From NCBI GenBank assembly GCA_020536535.1, contig JAHLWZ010000944.1, positions 4,615 to 39,817 of the forward strand: 35,203 bases of DNA. Reading direction: 5' to 3'. Of this stretch, positions 9,974-20,527 are shown one piece after another. This stretch comes from Pelomyxa schiedti (Eukaryota; Evosea; Pelobiontida; Pelomyxidae). A program made the position numbers and the translations under genes. A model generated the notes under the pieces. It searched no databases. It saw only the letters and a program-made list of their open reading frames with translations, and was not told where the DNA came from. The stretch's first letter is position 1, and every line of letters starts with the position of its first letter.

Positions 9974-10013
9974 CTCTTTTTTGGTTTTCTACGTTTTTTC
10001 CTTTGTGTGTTAG

Positions 10014-11431
10014 CTATACAGAGTTTTCAGTTGGGTTCAGGATGGAGTTTGAGCAGTATCCATGCCTTGGCCTAAATAGCTTCTTTTTTGAAGTCAAGTA
10101 GGGCATTTTCCCCTTCTGTTTGAGTCTTCTGTACGCTTCCATTATGTGGTTGCTCTGAAGTGGAAGATGTCCTGATCCAGGTTGCATTTCTTCCATTACT
10201 GTCCTGGCTTTGGCGAAGTCAATAATTCATGTAGTGTTTCGGTTGGTAACATTTACCTTCTTCAATTATCTCCCCAAGAAAAACTTTGGTGATACCTCCT
10301 ATAAGTAAACTCACGGCAGAGCCTAGTCTGGTATTTAAAGATTTCTGCACAATCTACTACGGTATTATTAATGCGAAGCAATGAACCTACAGTATGGTAC
10401 CTCTTTCACTTCATCAGTGGGAATTTTCGACCTTCTGAAAGCTTCGTATCGATCTTGTTGCAATCTTTTCAAGTTCTTGTGCACATACCTTTTGCATAAG
10501 TCAATCACACACAAGAACAGCAACAAAAGAACAGCCAGAGAACATCCAACTCAATCACAACAGATATACAACGAGACCCAGAGAGCGCAGGACTCACTGC
10601 ATGCTGACTTGTGCTTGGTTCACACTACCCAATGGCTCTTCTCCATCATCATCCGAGTCGCCATCATCGAGGTCCGGGTCAGCCTCGTCGCCGCCGCCGC
10701 CGCCCGGCTTGCCCCCCTGCCCCGGCGACGCCCCGCTCATAGAGGACCCTCCCCCCCCTAGCGTGGAGTCGCCCGCGCCGCCTCTGCTGCTCACCCCAGA
10801 CATCAGCAGGGTCCCCACGTCGTCCTCCCCGCCGCTGCTGCCCCCCCCGCCCCCGGCCTTGGTGGAATCGTCGAACAGCAGGCTGCCCAGGTCGTCCAGA
10901 GGCGGCTGGGACTGCGAGGCCCCCCCCCCCGCGGCCGCGGCCGGACCCGCGCCCCCCGCCGCGCCCGGCGCCCCGCCTGCCGCGCTTGGGCGTGGGCTCC
11001 GCGGGCTCCAGGAAGTCCTCCTCGTCGACGGTGACCGGGGCGCCCGAGTCGCCCGTGGGCGAGGCTATGGACTCGTCCCCGGCGCCCGCGCCGCTCGCCG
11101 CCGCGCGCCCGCGCCCGCGCCCGCCCCTGCCTCGCGGCCGGCCGCCGCGGCCCCTGCCTCGCGGCTTGGGCGTGGCCGGCGCAGTGTCGCCGCCTGCGGG
11201 GTCGTCGGGGCCGCCGTACGACTCCTTTTGCTTCCCGCGGCCCCTGCCTCGCCCCCTGCCTCGGCCGCGGCCCCGCTTGGGCTCTGCTGGTGCAGCGACG
11301 GAGCCCGGGGACAGCGCCGACGCTATGGGCGAGGGCGCGGACGTGGGCCACCTCCCTGGTGATGCATTCACTCCCGTGGGTGTAGCTGCGCCGTAGTGGC
11401 CGTCCTCGTCGTACGATATGCGGTATGACAT
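10014..11431 (-). CDS. TAF11: TAF11, TFIID histone-fold subunit, with long RG-rich N-terminus and a frame break
   Basis: Four exons on the minus strand: 11431-10598, 10488-10401, 10353-10257 and 10207-10014. Exons 2-4 encode the hTAFII28/TAF11 histone fold: DRYEAFRRSKIP, ITKVFLGEIIEEARTVMEEM and LQSNHIMEAYRRLKQKGKMP match TAF11, which pairs with TAF13 in TFIID. Exon 1 (about 277 codons) is very GC-rich and encodes RGRGRG runs, AT-hook-like GRPRGR, and acidic patches just before the fold. Exon 1 is not open as given: at the 11-C run 10920-10930 the frame shifts by one base. One base fewer restores a single frame and also the phase-2 junction at 10598/10488, giving about 403 aa. A homopolymer indel in the assembly is the likeliest cause. 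It shares a 236-bp promoter region with CCAR1. Confidence 0.88.
10920..10930. other. C11 homopolymer coinciding with the TAF11 frame break
   Basis: Eleven consecutive C on the + strand (G on the coding strand). Upstream codons (DEEDFLEPAEPTPKRG side) and downstream codons (PPLDDLGSLLFDDS side) are both clearly protein-like but lie one base apart. Simple GT-AG introns across the run do not restore phase. Ten C would. Confidence 0.8.
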
Positions 11432-11667
11432 TGAAATCTACAAAATGAATCTGCAATCTTTTTGTAGTCTACTGATCAAGACACCATGAATTGGGAAGGC
11501 TGGTGCAAGTTTTTTTTTCCCTGGTCACAGTCACACTGCATAGTCCACATCCCCTGCTCTCCAATCTGATCAAGCATTTGAAAATTCTTGCAACAAACAA
11601 ATCCGGTCTAACAACAAGGTAGTACCGAAAAGCTACACCACCCGCAGAGCCACACAATACACAACAA
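11432..11667. promoter_or_regulatory. Divergent promoter region between TAF11 and CCAR1
   Basis: The start codons of TAF11 (minus) and the CCAR1 homologue (plus) are 236 bp apart, so one short AT-richer segment between two very GC-rich first exons must serve both. It holds a T9 run at 11510-11518 and no obvious TATA box. Shared regulation of two nuclear transcription proteins is plausible but inferred only from layout. Confidence 0.55.
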
Positions 11668-14600
11668 ATGGCCGACTGGCGATCTCCACAGCCACAACAG
11701 CAGTACTACGGCGGCGCATCGGGCCCCCAATACGGCCAACCTCCCGGCGTGATTCCCACAATGCAGCAGCAACAGCCCCCGTCGTCCATAGGAGCCCCTC
11801 CTCCCCACCTCACAATGCAACAGCAGCACCTCCTGCAGCCGCAGCAAGCCCAGCCGCACGGGCCCCAGCCTGGCGTCGGCGGGGGCGTGGGAGCCCGCGT
11901 CGGGGGTGCGCCATCCCAGTACGGCGCCACCTACGGCCAGCCGCAGGGCCCCGGGGGGGGCGTCGGCGGGAGCTACGCCCACATGGGCATGCAGCAGCAG
12001 CGGGTGCCCGGCGCCGGCCCGCAGCCCACGCCTCAGCAGCAACAGCCGCCGCCGTATCACCAGCTGGGCCAGCCGCAGCAAATGCAACAGGACATGCGGG
12101 GCAACATGCCGCCGTACGGGCAGCTGCAGCAGCAGCAGCAGATGGCGGGGCCGCAGGCGCAGCAGCCGCAGCCTCAGATTTACCCGCAGGGCTCCCCGCA
12201 GATGGGCATGCAGCCGTCGCTTATGATGCAGCAGCAGCAGCCGCAGGCGCAGCCACAGCCGTACAGACCGGCCCAGGGGGCTCCTTATATGGGGCAGCAG
12301 CCCCCGGCCCAGTATCCTCCGCAGGGACCGCAGTACAACCAGCCACAGTATACACCGCAGTATCAAACTGGGCCGCAATCACAGGGGACCCACCTTCTCC
12401 AGCCACCCCCTCAGCAGAACCAGGCACAACTCACCTCTTATATGCCGCCAGGGCAGCAGCCTGTTAGTCACTTGCATCCACCTGTTCAGCAGTATTCTGC
12501 AAGTGGCAGAGGGGTTGGTGGTGTCGGAGGAATGAATTCACTTGGTTTAATACAACGTCCCGGTCCTCCCGCGAACGCAATGCCAATCACATCGTACAAT
12601 CCTCCTGGTGGTCTACTTGCACACTCAACCCCAAATCCCAGCCAACCATCAAGGTAATCCATCCACAATATACCACTTTTTAATGTTCTCAGATTCTCTT
12701 CATTCAATGATATAGCCACTGCAACTCGGCATGCGCAGGTAACAATCCCATCATCATTCACTGAAGTATGTTTGTCTACCCCCTTCTTAGGACTTCCTAT
12801 CATCAAAGGCTGCACAGTTCTCACATATGCAGACCAATCCTTCATCCGGGTTTGGTTTCATGTCATTCCCACATTTTTCTTACATGTTGCCTTCCCCATC
12901 AACAGTGTCCGTACTGCTGACTATGCAGGTGTAAAACGAGATGACTCTTGGCCAATCCGTCGTTCAACAACTTCATCTATCACATCCTCATCCCCATCAT
13001 CTAGTAGATCATCTGCACCTTCACCGCCACCTCCCCGCCGTTCCGCCGCCCCTCCTCCGGTATAAGACCCTTCCTACAACCTTTATTGACTGATACACAG
13101 GCGAGGCATACACCATCTAGGAGAAGGTCTTCCAGGTCCAGGTCACGGTCGAGAACCAGGTCCAGGACCAGATCAAGATCAAGATCCAGGGTGCGCCCTC
13201 ATTCCAAGTCAAGATCAAGGTCCCATTCACCAAGAAGGTATTACTGGTGTATACTTTTCTATTTGGTGCTGATGCCTGTATTTCAGATCCTCTCCAGGGC
13301 CCAAATTGAAAAAAGAAGTTGTCCCACCAAAAAGGCGAGATGCCTCAATTGAGAGAGATAAGGACAGAAAATATTCATTGTACGTTGCCCAAATGATCTG
13401 TTTTCTTCTTTCATGAAGTTCTTATTTTTCTCCTATAGTAAGATGCCCCCTTATGTATTAAACAAGCCAGTTTACACTCTACTTGACTTGAAGACTATGT
13501 TCACTTCTTTGTATTTGGTCAGTGACTTCACATCACTTCACGCAAATTGGGTTGACACAGCTCATGTTGATTTACTTGCTTTGGACAAAGCCATTACATT
13601 TGAAATTGAAAACGTCGATGTATCTAACCCCAACCAGTGATTTTAAGGGAACTAATAATGTTTCTTGCATGAAGGTTGAGGAGCCACCGCAGCTCCCACC
13701 GGGTACTGTGCACTCTGGTTTTATTTACAACGCTAAGGTTTTTTTGATGAGTGGAATATCCTATTCAACATTGGCTAAAGTACTTCTTTTTAAACGTGAT
13801 CAAAGTAACACAGTGCTCTAGCCCCGAAAAGAGGGTGAATTCTTTGGCAAAATGCTTCATTTCCTGGTTGGAAACAAAGAAAACAGTCTTATGGCATTTG
13901 GGGGGCCATGGGTAGCAGAGCTTGATGGCGGAGATCCCACTCAAGATGACACTCTTAAGCAAACAGCAATGTACTCTTTTTTGCTCTCTTTTTGAAACCC
14001 CTTATCTCATAACTACAAGTCGTACTGTACATGAAACAATTGGAGTGGATCTCAGTAAATGCACACAGTGGCTTCGCTTTATGGAAGTACGATACTCACG
14101 CTCAACTTGTTTTTCCCCTGATAGTGGTGAAATCACAGTAATATTCCTGCCTTCCATAATTGATATTGCACAACCCGAGGTTTGCGTCCCTCCTTTTACC
14201 CCTGTGCTCAGTTGAACAAGGCAGTTCTAAAGAAAGAAAAGCCGGAGTCTGACAAAAAGTACAAGCCTTCACAATTTTCTCTTCATTTACATCCTTTTTT
14301 CCAGAGAGGTAGAGAATTTAGCTTCAGTGGATCCGTTACTAACATCCCTTGATAAGCCTGAAGTGGCAGATCACAAAAGTGGAGCTTCATTGGATGCCAA
14401 ATCCAATACTACAGCACCAAGCAGTCCTGCTGCTTCTTCTAATTCAATTACCACACCCCCAACATCTGTTGCCACATCATCCTCTGCATCAAAAGATCCA
14501 GTCATCGTAGTGAAAAATAAACGTCCAAAACACGCAAAGGGTACGCGTACAATGTGCATTTCACTAGAGGGCCTTTTGGAGTACAATGAGTCAGATGTAC

Positions 14601-16700
14601 AAGAATGCACATTTGAGGTTTCATTTTTTCCCTTCCTTCCCAACCCTCACTTTTTTTAGGTTTCTCTTTTTGGAGAGCTATTTTCTATGATGCTTGGAAG
14701 AGATTTTGGTGCTCTTATACTTGAGCACATGCTTAAGTACAGTTTGACATTGCCACTGCCATCTGACAAAGAAAAATCTGAATCAAAAGACAAAAAGTCT
14801 CCTGTGTCTGTACCAGATTCCAGTAAGAGAAAGCGGGATACTGAAATGCACCCTACCGAACCGCCAGGGAAGAAGCCCCGAGTTGAGGTACTTTTCTTAG
14901 TTACCAGCTCTGGCTCAATCCTTCAGGGTGAAAACGGAAACACAAAACCTGACACTACTGACCAAGTCAAAAAACTTAAGGTACAAATTCCCATTTTTTG
15001 TTGTGGCATGCGAACAATTGGAACTAGAATGACGATGTAAATACTCAAGAGAACGGCACAGCACATACTACTAAGGAAGTTGACTCTGGGCAACTACAAA
15101 CAGGGGAACAAGCAACAGGGGTCACCAATAACCAGCTAACTGTACCATCTTCAAATAAAGATACCGACCTTGGCCCTCTATCTAAGGGTACACAAATTCT
15201 AAAATCACTTTTCTTCATTTTTGCTTGCATTATCTGTGTGAGGAGTAAGGTTGCAAGGTCTAACAGATTACCTTCAAGAGAAACCAAAGCCTAAAGGGTT
15301 GGAACCTGTGAAGAAGTCTGACACCTCTGTTGAACAAAAGGCTCCACTGAAGCAAGGCATGTCCCGTCATTTTTCTTTGTTGTTTGTGGGTTGTTTTCTC
15401 CGCTATGGCTGCTGCACACAAAACTCGGCACATTTCATCACAACTTCTGAAGTAATCAGTAACACACACCACAACAAACAATACACAAAACCGCAACGGG
15501 TATCTGGTGTACCTTACACTACATCCAAAAGAAAAGATTGTAACAAACACTTCTTTAGAGGGGAAATCTGACATTCTGAGCAAGGTAAACGCACTTCCAC
15601 CAACACTCCACTCTTCACCCGCCTTGATTTGTGCTGGAATGTGTTCCATGGCACTACTCAGCAGGGAGAAGGCCATTAGTATAATAACTTATGAATAATA
15701 ATACCATCCACTGCACAAACCCACAAATTCCCCACAGAATGTGAATCGTGAGCTGGTCAGAGCATTTCAGTACTTTGACCGTTCCAGTGTTGGCTTCCTG
15801 CGACCCTATGATATTGAAGCCATGATCCATTGCCTTGGTTATCAGATGAGTAAGCGTGATGTGCAAACCTTAGTGTCAAGGGTAGTAGACCACCACTACA
15901 CACACCATCAGCTTCTACTACAGAACATAGTCTCAAATCAATCCGCTTCAATCAACATCACTCTGCCCTCTCAGCAACAGTCAGTTATGCGTGTTCCAGA
16001 GTGGTGCCGCCACAAACTGTACTACATCAAGTTTGCGGAAGTGGTTGGTTCCTCACACATCAGCAACTCACAATCATCGCAAGTCAATGCAGTGCCAAGT
16101 CCGGAACACCCCGTACATTCCAGCATGAATCTAAACCAGGGGCCGTTAGTTACACAGAACAACCCACCTACTCACGACAATTCTGTTACTGGTATGCCGT
16201 GTGAATCAGATGTAACAATGGACAGCAATAAGGCTGCTGAGTCCACAGACACCTCATCCACTGAGCAGTCAACAACGGGCCAACAGGAATTCCAAAATAA
16301 CAACACCACAGCCTCAGAAACAACAGCAGCAACAACATCAGAACAAGTTTCTGCCGAGTCAAATGTCCTCCTCATTGAGGAGGCCGCCGAAGTGCCAACA
16401 GAAGGTGGAGTCCAATACCAGGACCAAGAACAATACGCTGATCAACAACAGTATCAAGAGCAACAAGACCCGGAACAACAGCAGCAGCTGATGTCATCCG
16501 ACGCACAACAGGTTCAGGAGCAAGGAGACCAGGATGGATACACAGAAGAGCAGACCTACCAGCCAGTTGACACAGATCAGCAGGCAGGCGACCAGGATGG
16601 GACAATAGAGCACTATGAGGACCTTGTTGATGGAGGCGGCACTACAGAGGAAGCTCCAAGTGAGAATCAAGACAAAGGCCCTGATGTGGGGGCAGAGTAA
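11668..16700 (+). CDS. CCAR1: CCAR1/DBC1 (CCAR2) family nuclear regulator
   Basis: Eighteen exons (11668-12653, 12693-12738, 12791-12849, 12906-13059, 13101-13237, 13287-13379, 13439-13619, 13675-13779, 13822-13970, 14020-14179, 14212-14258, 14305-14617, 14660-14887, 14927-14980, 15028-15187, 15258-15356, 15559-15584, 15738-16700) give 1319 aa. CCAR proteins act in transcription coactivation, splicing and p53 or nuclear-receptor signalling. Recognised parts: a Gln/Pro-rich N-terminus (1-330), an RS-rich tract (about 460-490), the inactive Nudix-like DBC1 domain (about 492-690; LYLVSDFTSLHANWVD, GVDLSKCTQWLRFMEVRY), FEVSLFGELFSMMLGRDFG (about 809-828), and the EF-hand-like block NRELVRAFQYFDRSSVGFL (from about 1001). 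A Gln/Glu/Asp-rich tail follows. I cannot see the N-terminal S1-like domain or SAP domain of human CCAR1. The intron 15357-15558 appears to use a GC donor. Confidence 0.9.
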
Positions 16701-16703
16701 CGC

Positions 16704-16709
16704 AATAAA
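16704..16709 (+). promoter_or_regulatory. Poly(A) signal AATAAA of CCAR1
   Basis: AATAAA starts four nt after the CCAR1 stop codon; a second copy is at 16736-16741. The second, followed by a T-rich stretch, is better placed for cleavage before the convergent GNAT gene (stop at 16917). Confidence 0.5.
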
Positions 16710-16916
16710 AAAGGGGAAAGAAGTTCGAAGTGCAGAATAAAATTCTTTTTTTTTTGAAAATATTTTTTTAGTTGGTGAAATGTTATTCATTATTCAGTTG
16801 GAATGCTAAACAGCCTAATTGCGTATACACATGTTCTGATCTTTTTGCGGGAAAAGCTGCGGGCCGTAGTTGTGGGAGTACCATAATCGCTCTGCGGGTT
16901 TCTGAGCTGCACAGTT

Positions 16917-17867
16917 CTATGGTTTCTCCGTAGCACGTTGGTTTATGAGTTTGAGTACAATTTCACGTGAACTGGGGTCCAGTATCTTCACCATGTGCCT
17001 TTCAACTCGGAAGCAAACAGCCCTGGCGAGTTCCGCAGGGTTTGTGACATCAACACCCAATGGTATCCTCATCGTTCCAACGTCCTAACAATTGGGCCAT
17101 TATTAATATTATATTGAATTAATGTTTGTAATAAAGATGCAACAGATGTTAAAACCCCGATATACCTCAAAGCCTTGCTTGGAGTATATATGCGCAGCGT
17201 GGTCATTGAACAAAGCGGTGGTGAGCTCAATTCCATGGCATCCAAGAATATGCCTGCACACATGAGAAACAAAGTCGACTGCGAAACTGCCAATCCCGTG
17301 ACCGTGCCAGGCATCCACCACGCACAGTAAGAAATCAGGCACCACAACTTCGCGGTTGGCCGGATTATCTGGATCAAGAGGTGCCTCAGGTGCTATTTTC
17401 TGCACACCAAAGTGAGCGATTGGAATTCCGTCCGTTTCGCCCGGATTCTGAACAGACTCGACGGCCGGCGACGACGATCCGGAATCGGAAACAGGGCGCG
17501 CGAACATGAGGAACATCGCGTCCCTGCCGCTTGTGCAGTTGCACACCGCCACGTCATACGAATGTGCTGGGTCGGTCCACTTGTAGGGCATGAACAGGAC
17601 CCTGGTGGCGTCACTCAGCTGGGCGGCGAGTCTGCTCAGCTGCGATTGGTCTCCTTCTTGGAGGGGTCTGATCACAAACTCCCACTGGGCGCCGTGCGGC
17701 TGCGGCCCACCGGTGGGGCACGGCGGCGTGCCCAGGGGCTGGGACAGCGTAGCTCGAATTCGCAGTGTGACGTGGCGGCCGCTCACGCTGACGAATGAAA
17801 CGGAGGAAGGAAAGCACTTGGTGCACAACTGTGTCACTTGCTCATCGAACCTCGCAGCCATTTTCAC
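16917..17867 (-). CDS. GNAT-family N-acetyltransferase
   Basis: Two exons on the minus strand (17867-17166 and 17084-16917), joined in phase 0 by an 81-nt intron, give 289 aa. The acetyl-CoA-binding motif A is seen at 177-200 (LLCVVDAWHGHGIGSFAVDF, with HGHGIGS in the place of the usual Q/RxxGxG/A). Motif B follows at 217-233 (ALFNDHAAHIYSKQGFE). Residues 66-125 match the start of a GNAT fold (EFVIRPLQEGD, then a beta-rich stretch). The domain is longer than minimal GNATs because of a Ser/Pro insertion near 127-145. The substrate cannot be told. The ATG at 17861 (third codon) is an equally good start. The stop faces the CCAR1 stop 216 bp away. Confidence 0.82.
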
Positions 17868-18011
17868 GTAATGAGAGAAATTGAGCGATTTGCGGCATTC
17901 TGTGCAGTTGATTGAAGATGATTCGGTGCAACACAGGTGGTAAGGATTTTAGAACTCATGAAGTCACTATGGGCTTTACATGTAAAACAATATCTTCTTT
18001 GGAAATGTATT

Positions 18012-20228
18012 CTAATCGTCCAACAATGGTTTGGGTATTGGCCTCGGTGGTTCTGATGGTGGGTCCACAAGGGCGGCGAGTAAAGCCATGTCTGTGCTGT
18101 CAAGTCGGGGGCCCGCTGCCTCCTTGTCTGATCCCCAAAGTACCTCAAACAACCACACCACCACATCCTGGTGTTTGTTGAAAAGTGCAGCTCTCATACA
18201 GGCAACTTCCCCAGGAATACCACCATAGTACCCACCAACTACAGCCTTGGCAGGGGGGTCCCCAGCAGGAACAGGAATGCTCTCAATGAGCGTGAACTGG
18301 CCCACTAGCCACTTGGCAACTTCAAGGTGTCCATTTGCACAGGCAGACCTGAGTGCATCACATCCACGGGAAGTGGCATCATCACGTGTGAGGTGGAAGG
18401 TGGTTGTCAGCCACTGGGCAAGGTGAAGCCTCCCATCTCGGCATGCATGCCTCAATGCTTGATTTTCCTTGCTGCAGATATCTTCCTGTTCTAGCTTATA
18501 CTTAGTACACATATATTCAACAAGGGCAATATTGCCACTTGCACAGGCAGCCCGTGGTATCGCTTTCTTCTCTTCACAAACTTCCTCTTTTTGAACCTGG
18601 AAGGACTCACACAACCACTTCACTACAGCGAAGTGGTTGTTCTTGCAGGCGTATCTGAGTGCAAAATGGTTTTCATGCCTTGTTTCAGTGCAAGTCAAGC
18701 TAAAAGTGGTAACTAAGAAAGAGGCAATGTCCAACCACCCACATGAACATGCGTCATCAAATGCCATAAGAACATCCAAGCGCGAAAGAGGGAACGCAGT
18801 TGCAACCCACTCCACCATTGCCATGTTACCTCCTTGGCATGCATTGCTCAGTACACTGCACACTGTGGGGTCACTATGTATATCGAATTTAGAGTCCAGC
18901 CACTTGGCTATTTGTAGGTGCCCATTTTGACAGGCACGCTTGAGAATATAGTCACCATTGCCCCTCATGTCACCAATTCCAAGTGAGAATCTGTTCACCA
19001 ACCAATCTGCTATCTCCAGGAACCCTCCCTCACATGCGGCTCTAAGTGCACAATTTGAATCATACCTCACCCAGTCTGCGGTTATATCCAGCATATCAAC
19101 AACACGCTTGCACATCTCGAGGTCGCCATTTTCACATGCACACTGCAGAGCCCCAAGACGGCTGCGCCAGGTAAAACACCCTTTTGGTAGTTTGCTCACA
19201 GTATTCCGTTGTACATCGCCCAAATCAGGCCTTAACGTTGGTATTTTAGGTACCGGTGTAGCCGCTTTTCCTCGCATAGCAATTGCGTTGACAGCCGCAA
19301 TAGCTTCAGCCACTCTTGGTCTAATTTCAACACTGAGCAAAGGAACCTTTGGAACCCATTCCTCGCTCACATCGGCCTCTCCATCACCCTGCACTGCTGT
19401 CGTGGAAGTAGTATTGGAGGCTATTTTCACCGCAGTTGTTGCAGAAGCTGAATTCGAAGTAGCGCAAGTACCACCACTTATCCGCAATTGCCCGTCCTGA
19501 TTCCTTCCATCCGGTATCTCAGTACTAGTGGCACAACTAGTCTTAGCAGCAACAGCTTCCTGGTCAAAGTGGTACCACACAGGCTGGTCGAGCAGTGTCA
19601 CAAAGTCAGACTGCTTCAAGTTGGAGCCGTCCAAGCCGCCGCCGCATCCCATAATGGGGCCCGGGAGGGCGTCGCCGTGCGCCACCACCCAGCGCAGGCA
19701 CCGCTGGGCCCGCGCCTTGGCGCACACGACGGCGCACTCGTCGCGCCCGACGCGGGAGGCGGCGAAGCGGCAGGCGCGCGGGACCAGCAGGAAGAACGCG
19801 TCGGCGGCCCGCAGGACAAACTCGGCGTAGCACAGCGACGCCTCGCGCGGCGTGACCCTGCCGCCCTCGACGGCGGCGGCGGCGGCGGCGGAGTCGGCGG
19901 CGGCTCTCGCCGAGTACAGCAGAGACAGATACGAGGCCGTGGTGGTCGTGGCGGTTGTCGGGCCAGACGGGTGTGGCGGTGGGCAGGAGGCGGGCGACAG
20001 CCACGGGGGGAGGAGCGCGTCTCGGTTGGCTCCGCGGTGTTGGTCGTGGGCGGGGGTACCTGCGAAGGAGCGGCGCAGGGTGTCGAGGTGCCTGGGAATC
20101 ACCAGCGTCCACATCGTGTAACACACGTCGAACAGCTTCTTGTTGTCTCTGGTCGTAGACATCGCGGTGTGCCCTCCGCAATTTGACGCTTCGAAGCGTA
20201 ATTTTTGTTCCCAAAGTCTTTGTCCCAT
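18012..20228 (-). CDS. Intronless ankyrin-like repeat protein
   Basis: A single open frame of 738 codons on the minus strand. The C-terminal half is built of about nine or ten degenerate ankyrin-type units of 33-38 residues with the pattern ALRxACxxGHLxxAxWLxxxFxL (for example ALRSACANGHLEVAKWL). These lack the canonical TPLH start but keep the helix-turn-helix spacing. Similar KWL-type repeat families are expanded in many protists and in giant viruses. The N-terminal 210 residues are GC-rich, Ala/Pro/Thr-biased and unlike any domain I know. An internal ATG at 20160-20162 (MSTTRDNKKLF) may be the real start, 22 codons downstream. The protein probably serves as a binding scaffold. It is the only intronless gene in an otherwise intron-dense window. 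Confidence 0.82.
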   Translation of the reverse strand: MGQRLWEQKLRFEASNCGGHTAMSTTRDNKKLFDVCYTMWTLVIPRHLDTLRRSFAGTPAHDQHRGANRDALLPPWLSPASCPPPHPSGPTTATTTTASYLSLLYSARAAADSAAAAAAVEGGRVTPREASLCYAEFVLRAADAFFLLVPRACRFAASRVGRDECAVVCAKARAQRCLRWVVAHGDALPGPIMGCGGGLDGSNLKQSDFVTLLDQPVWYHFDQEAVAAKTSCATSTEIPDGRNQDGQLRISGGTCATSNSASATTAVKIASNTTSTTAVQGDGEADVSEEWVPKVPLLSVEIRPRVAEAIAAVNAIAMRGKAATPVPKIPTLRPDLGDVQRNTVSKLPKGCFTWRSRLGALQCACENGDLEMCKRVVDMLDITADWVRYDSNCALRAACEGGFLEIADWLVNRFSLGIGDMRGNGDYILKRACQNGHLQIAKWLDSKFDIHSDPTVCSVLSNACQGGNMAMVEWVATAFPLSRLDVLMAFDDACSCGWLDIASFLVTTFSLTCTETRHENHFALRYACKNNHFAVVKWLCESFQVQKEEVCEEKKAIPRAACASGNIALVEYMCTKYKLEQEDICSKENQALRHACRDGRLHLAQWLTTTFHLTRDDATSRGCDALRSACANGHLEVAKWLVGQFTLIESIPVPAGDPPAKAVVGGYYGGIPGEVACMRAALFNKHQDVVVWLFEVLWGSDKEAAGPRLDSTDMALLAALVDPPSEPPRPIPKPLLDD

Positions 20229-20527
20229 AGCGAACCACTACGCCTCCGCGGCCTCGTTTTTTGGAAAGGAGGGGAGGTCGAAAGAAGTCCAAGTCGGCAA
20301 GCCCTCTGAACCCCAAGAAGTACAATCGGTGCTCCAAGTTGGTAATTGTCTCGGTCGCCGAAATCTGCAAGCGCAGAGTCGAAGTTGACGGTGATGGGCG
20401 TAACGTGGTCGGGATTGGGCGTCGCAGATCCATTGGAATTGGAATTTCAAAAGGAAACGCATTTTGTCGTAGCAACCTCAGATCTCTGCGAATATACGTC
20501 CGGAACAAAGCTAAAACACCTTGCGTA
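20229..20527. promoter_or_regulatory. Divergent promoter region between ankyrin and MTP-like genes
   Basis: The 299 bp separate the minus-strand ankyrin gene from the plus-strand lipid-transfer gene. An open + frame crosses most of it and runs into the MTP-like signal peptide, but its translation looks like non-coding sequence and would bury the signal peptide, so I start the gene at 20528. No TATA-like box or poly(dA) run stands out. Confidence 0.45.

Noticed and set aside
10601-11362. Long open + strand frame over the GC-rich region
   Set aside because: It is the antisense of TAF11 exon 1; Pro/Arg/Ala-only composition is a by-product of GC-rich RG codons, and TAF11 exons 2-4 fix the minus strand as coding.
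11608-12378. 256-codon minus-strand frame opposite CCAR1 exon 1
   Set aside because: Leu/Arg repeats are the antisense of CAG-rich Gln codons.
19606-20508. 300-codon minus-strand frame overlapping the ankyrin gene N-terminus
   Set aside because: Arg/Pro-rich out-of-frame shadow of the GC-rich ankyrin 5' region; it has no domain and crosses into the divergent promoter.
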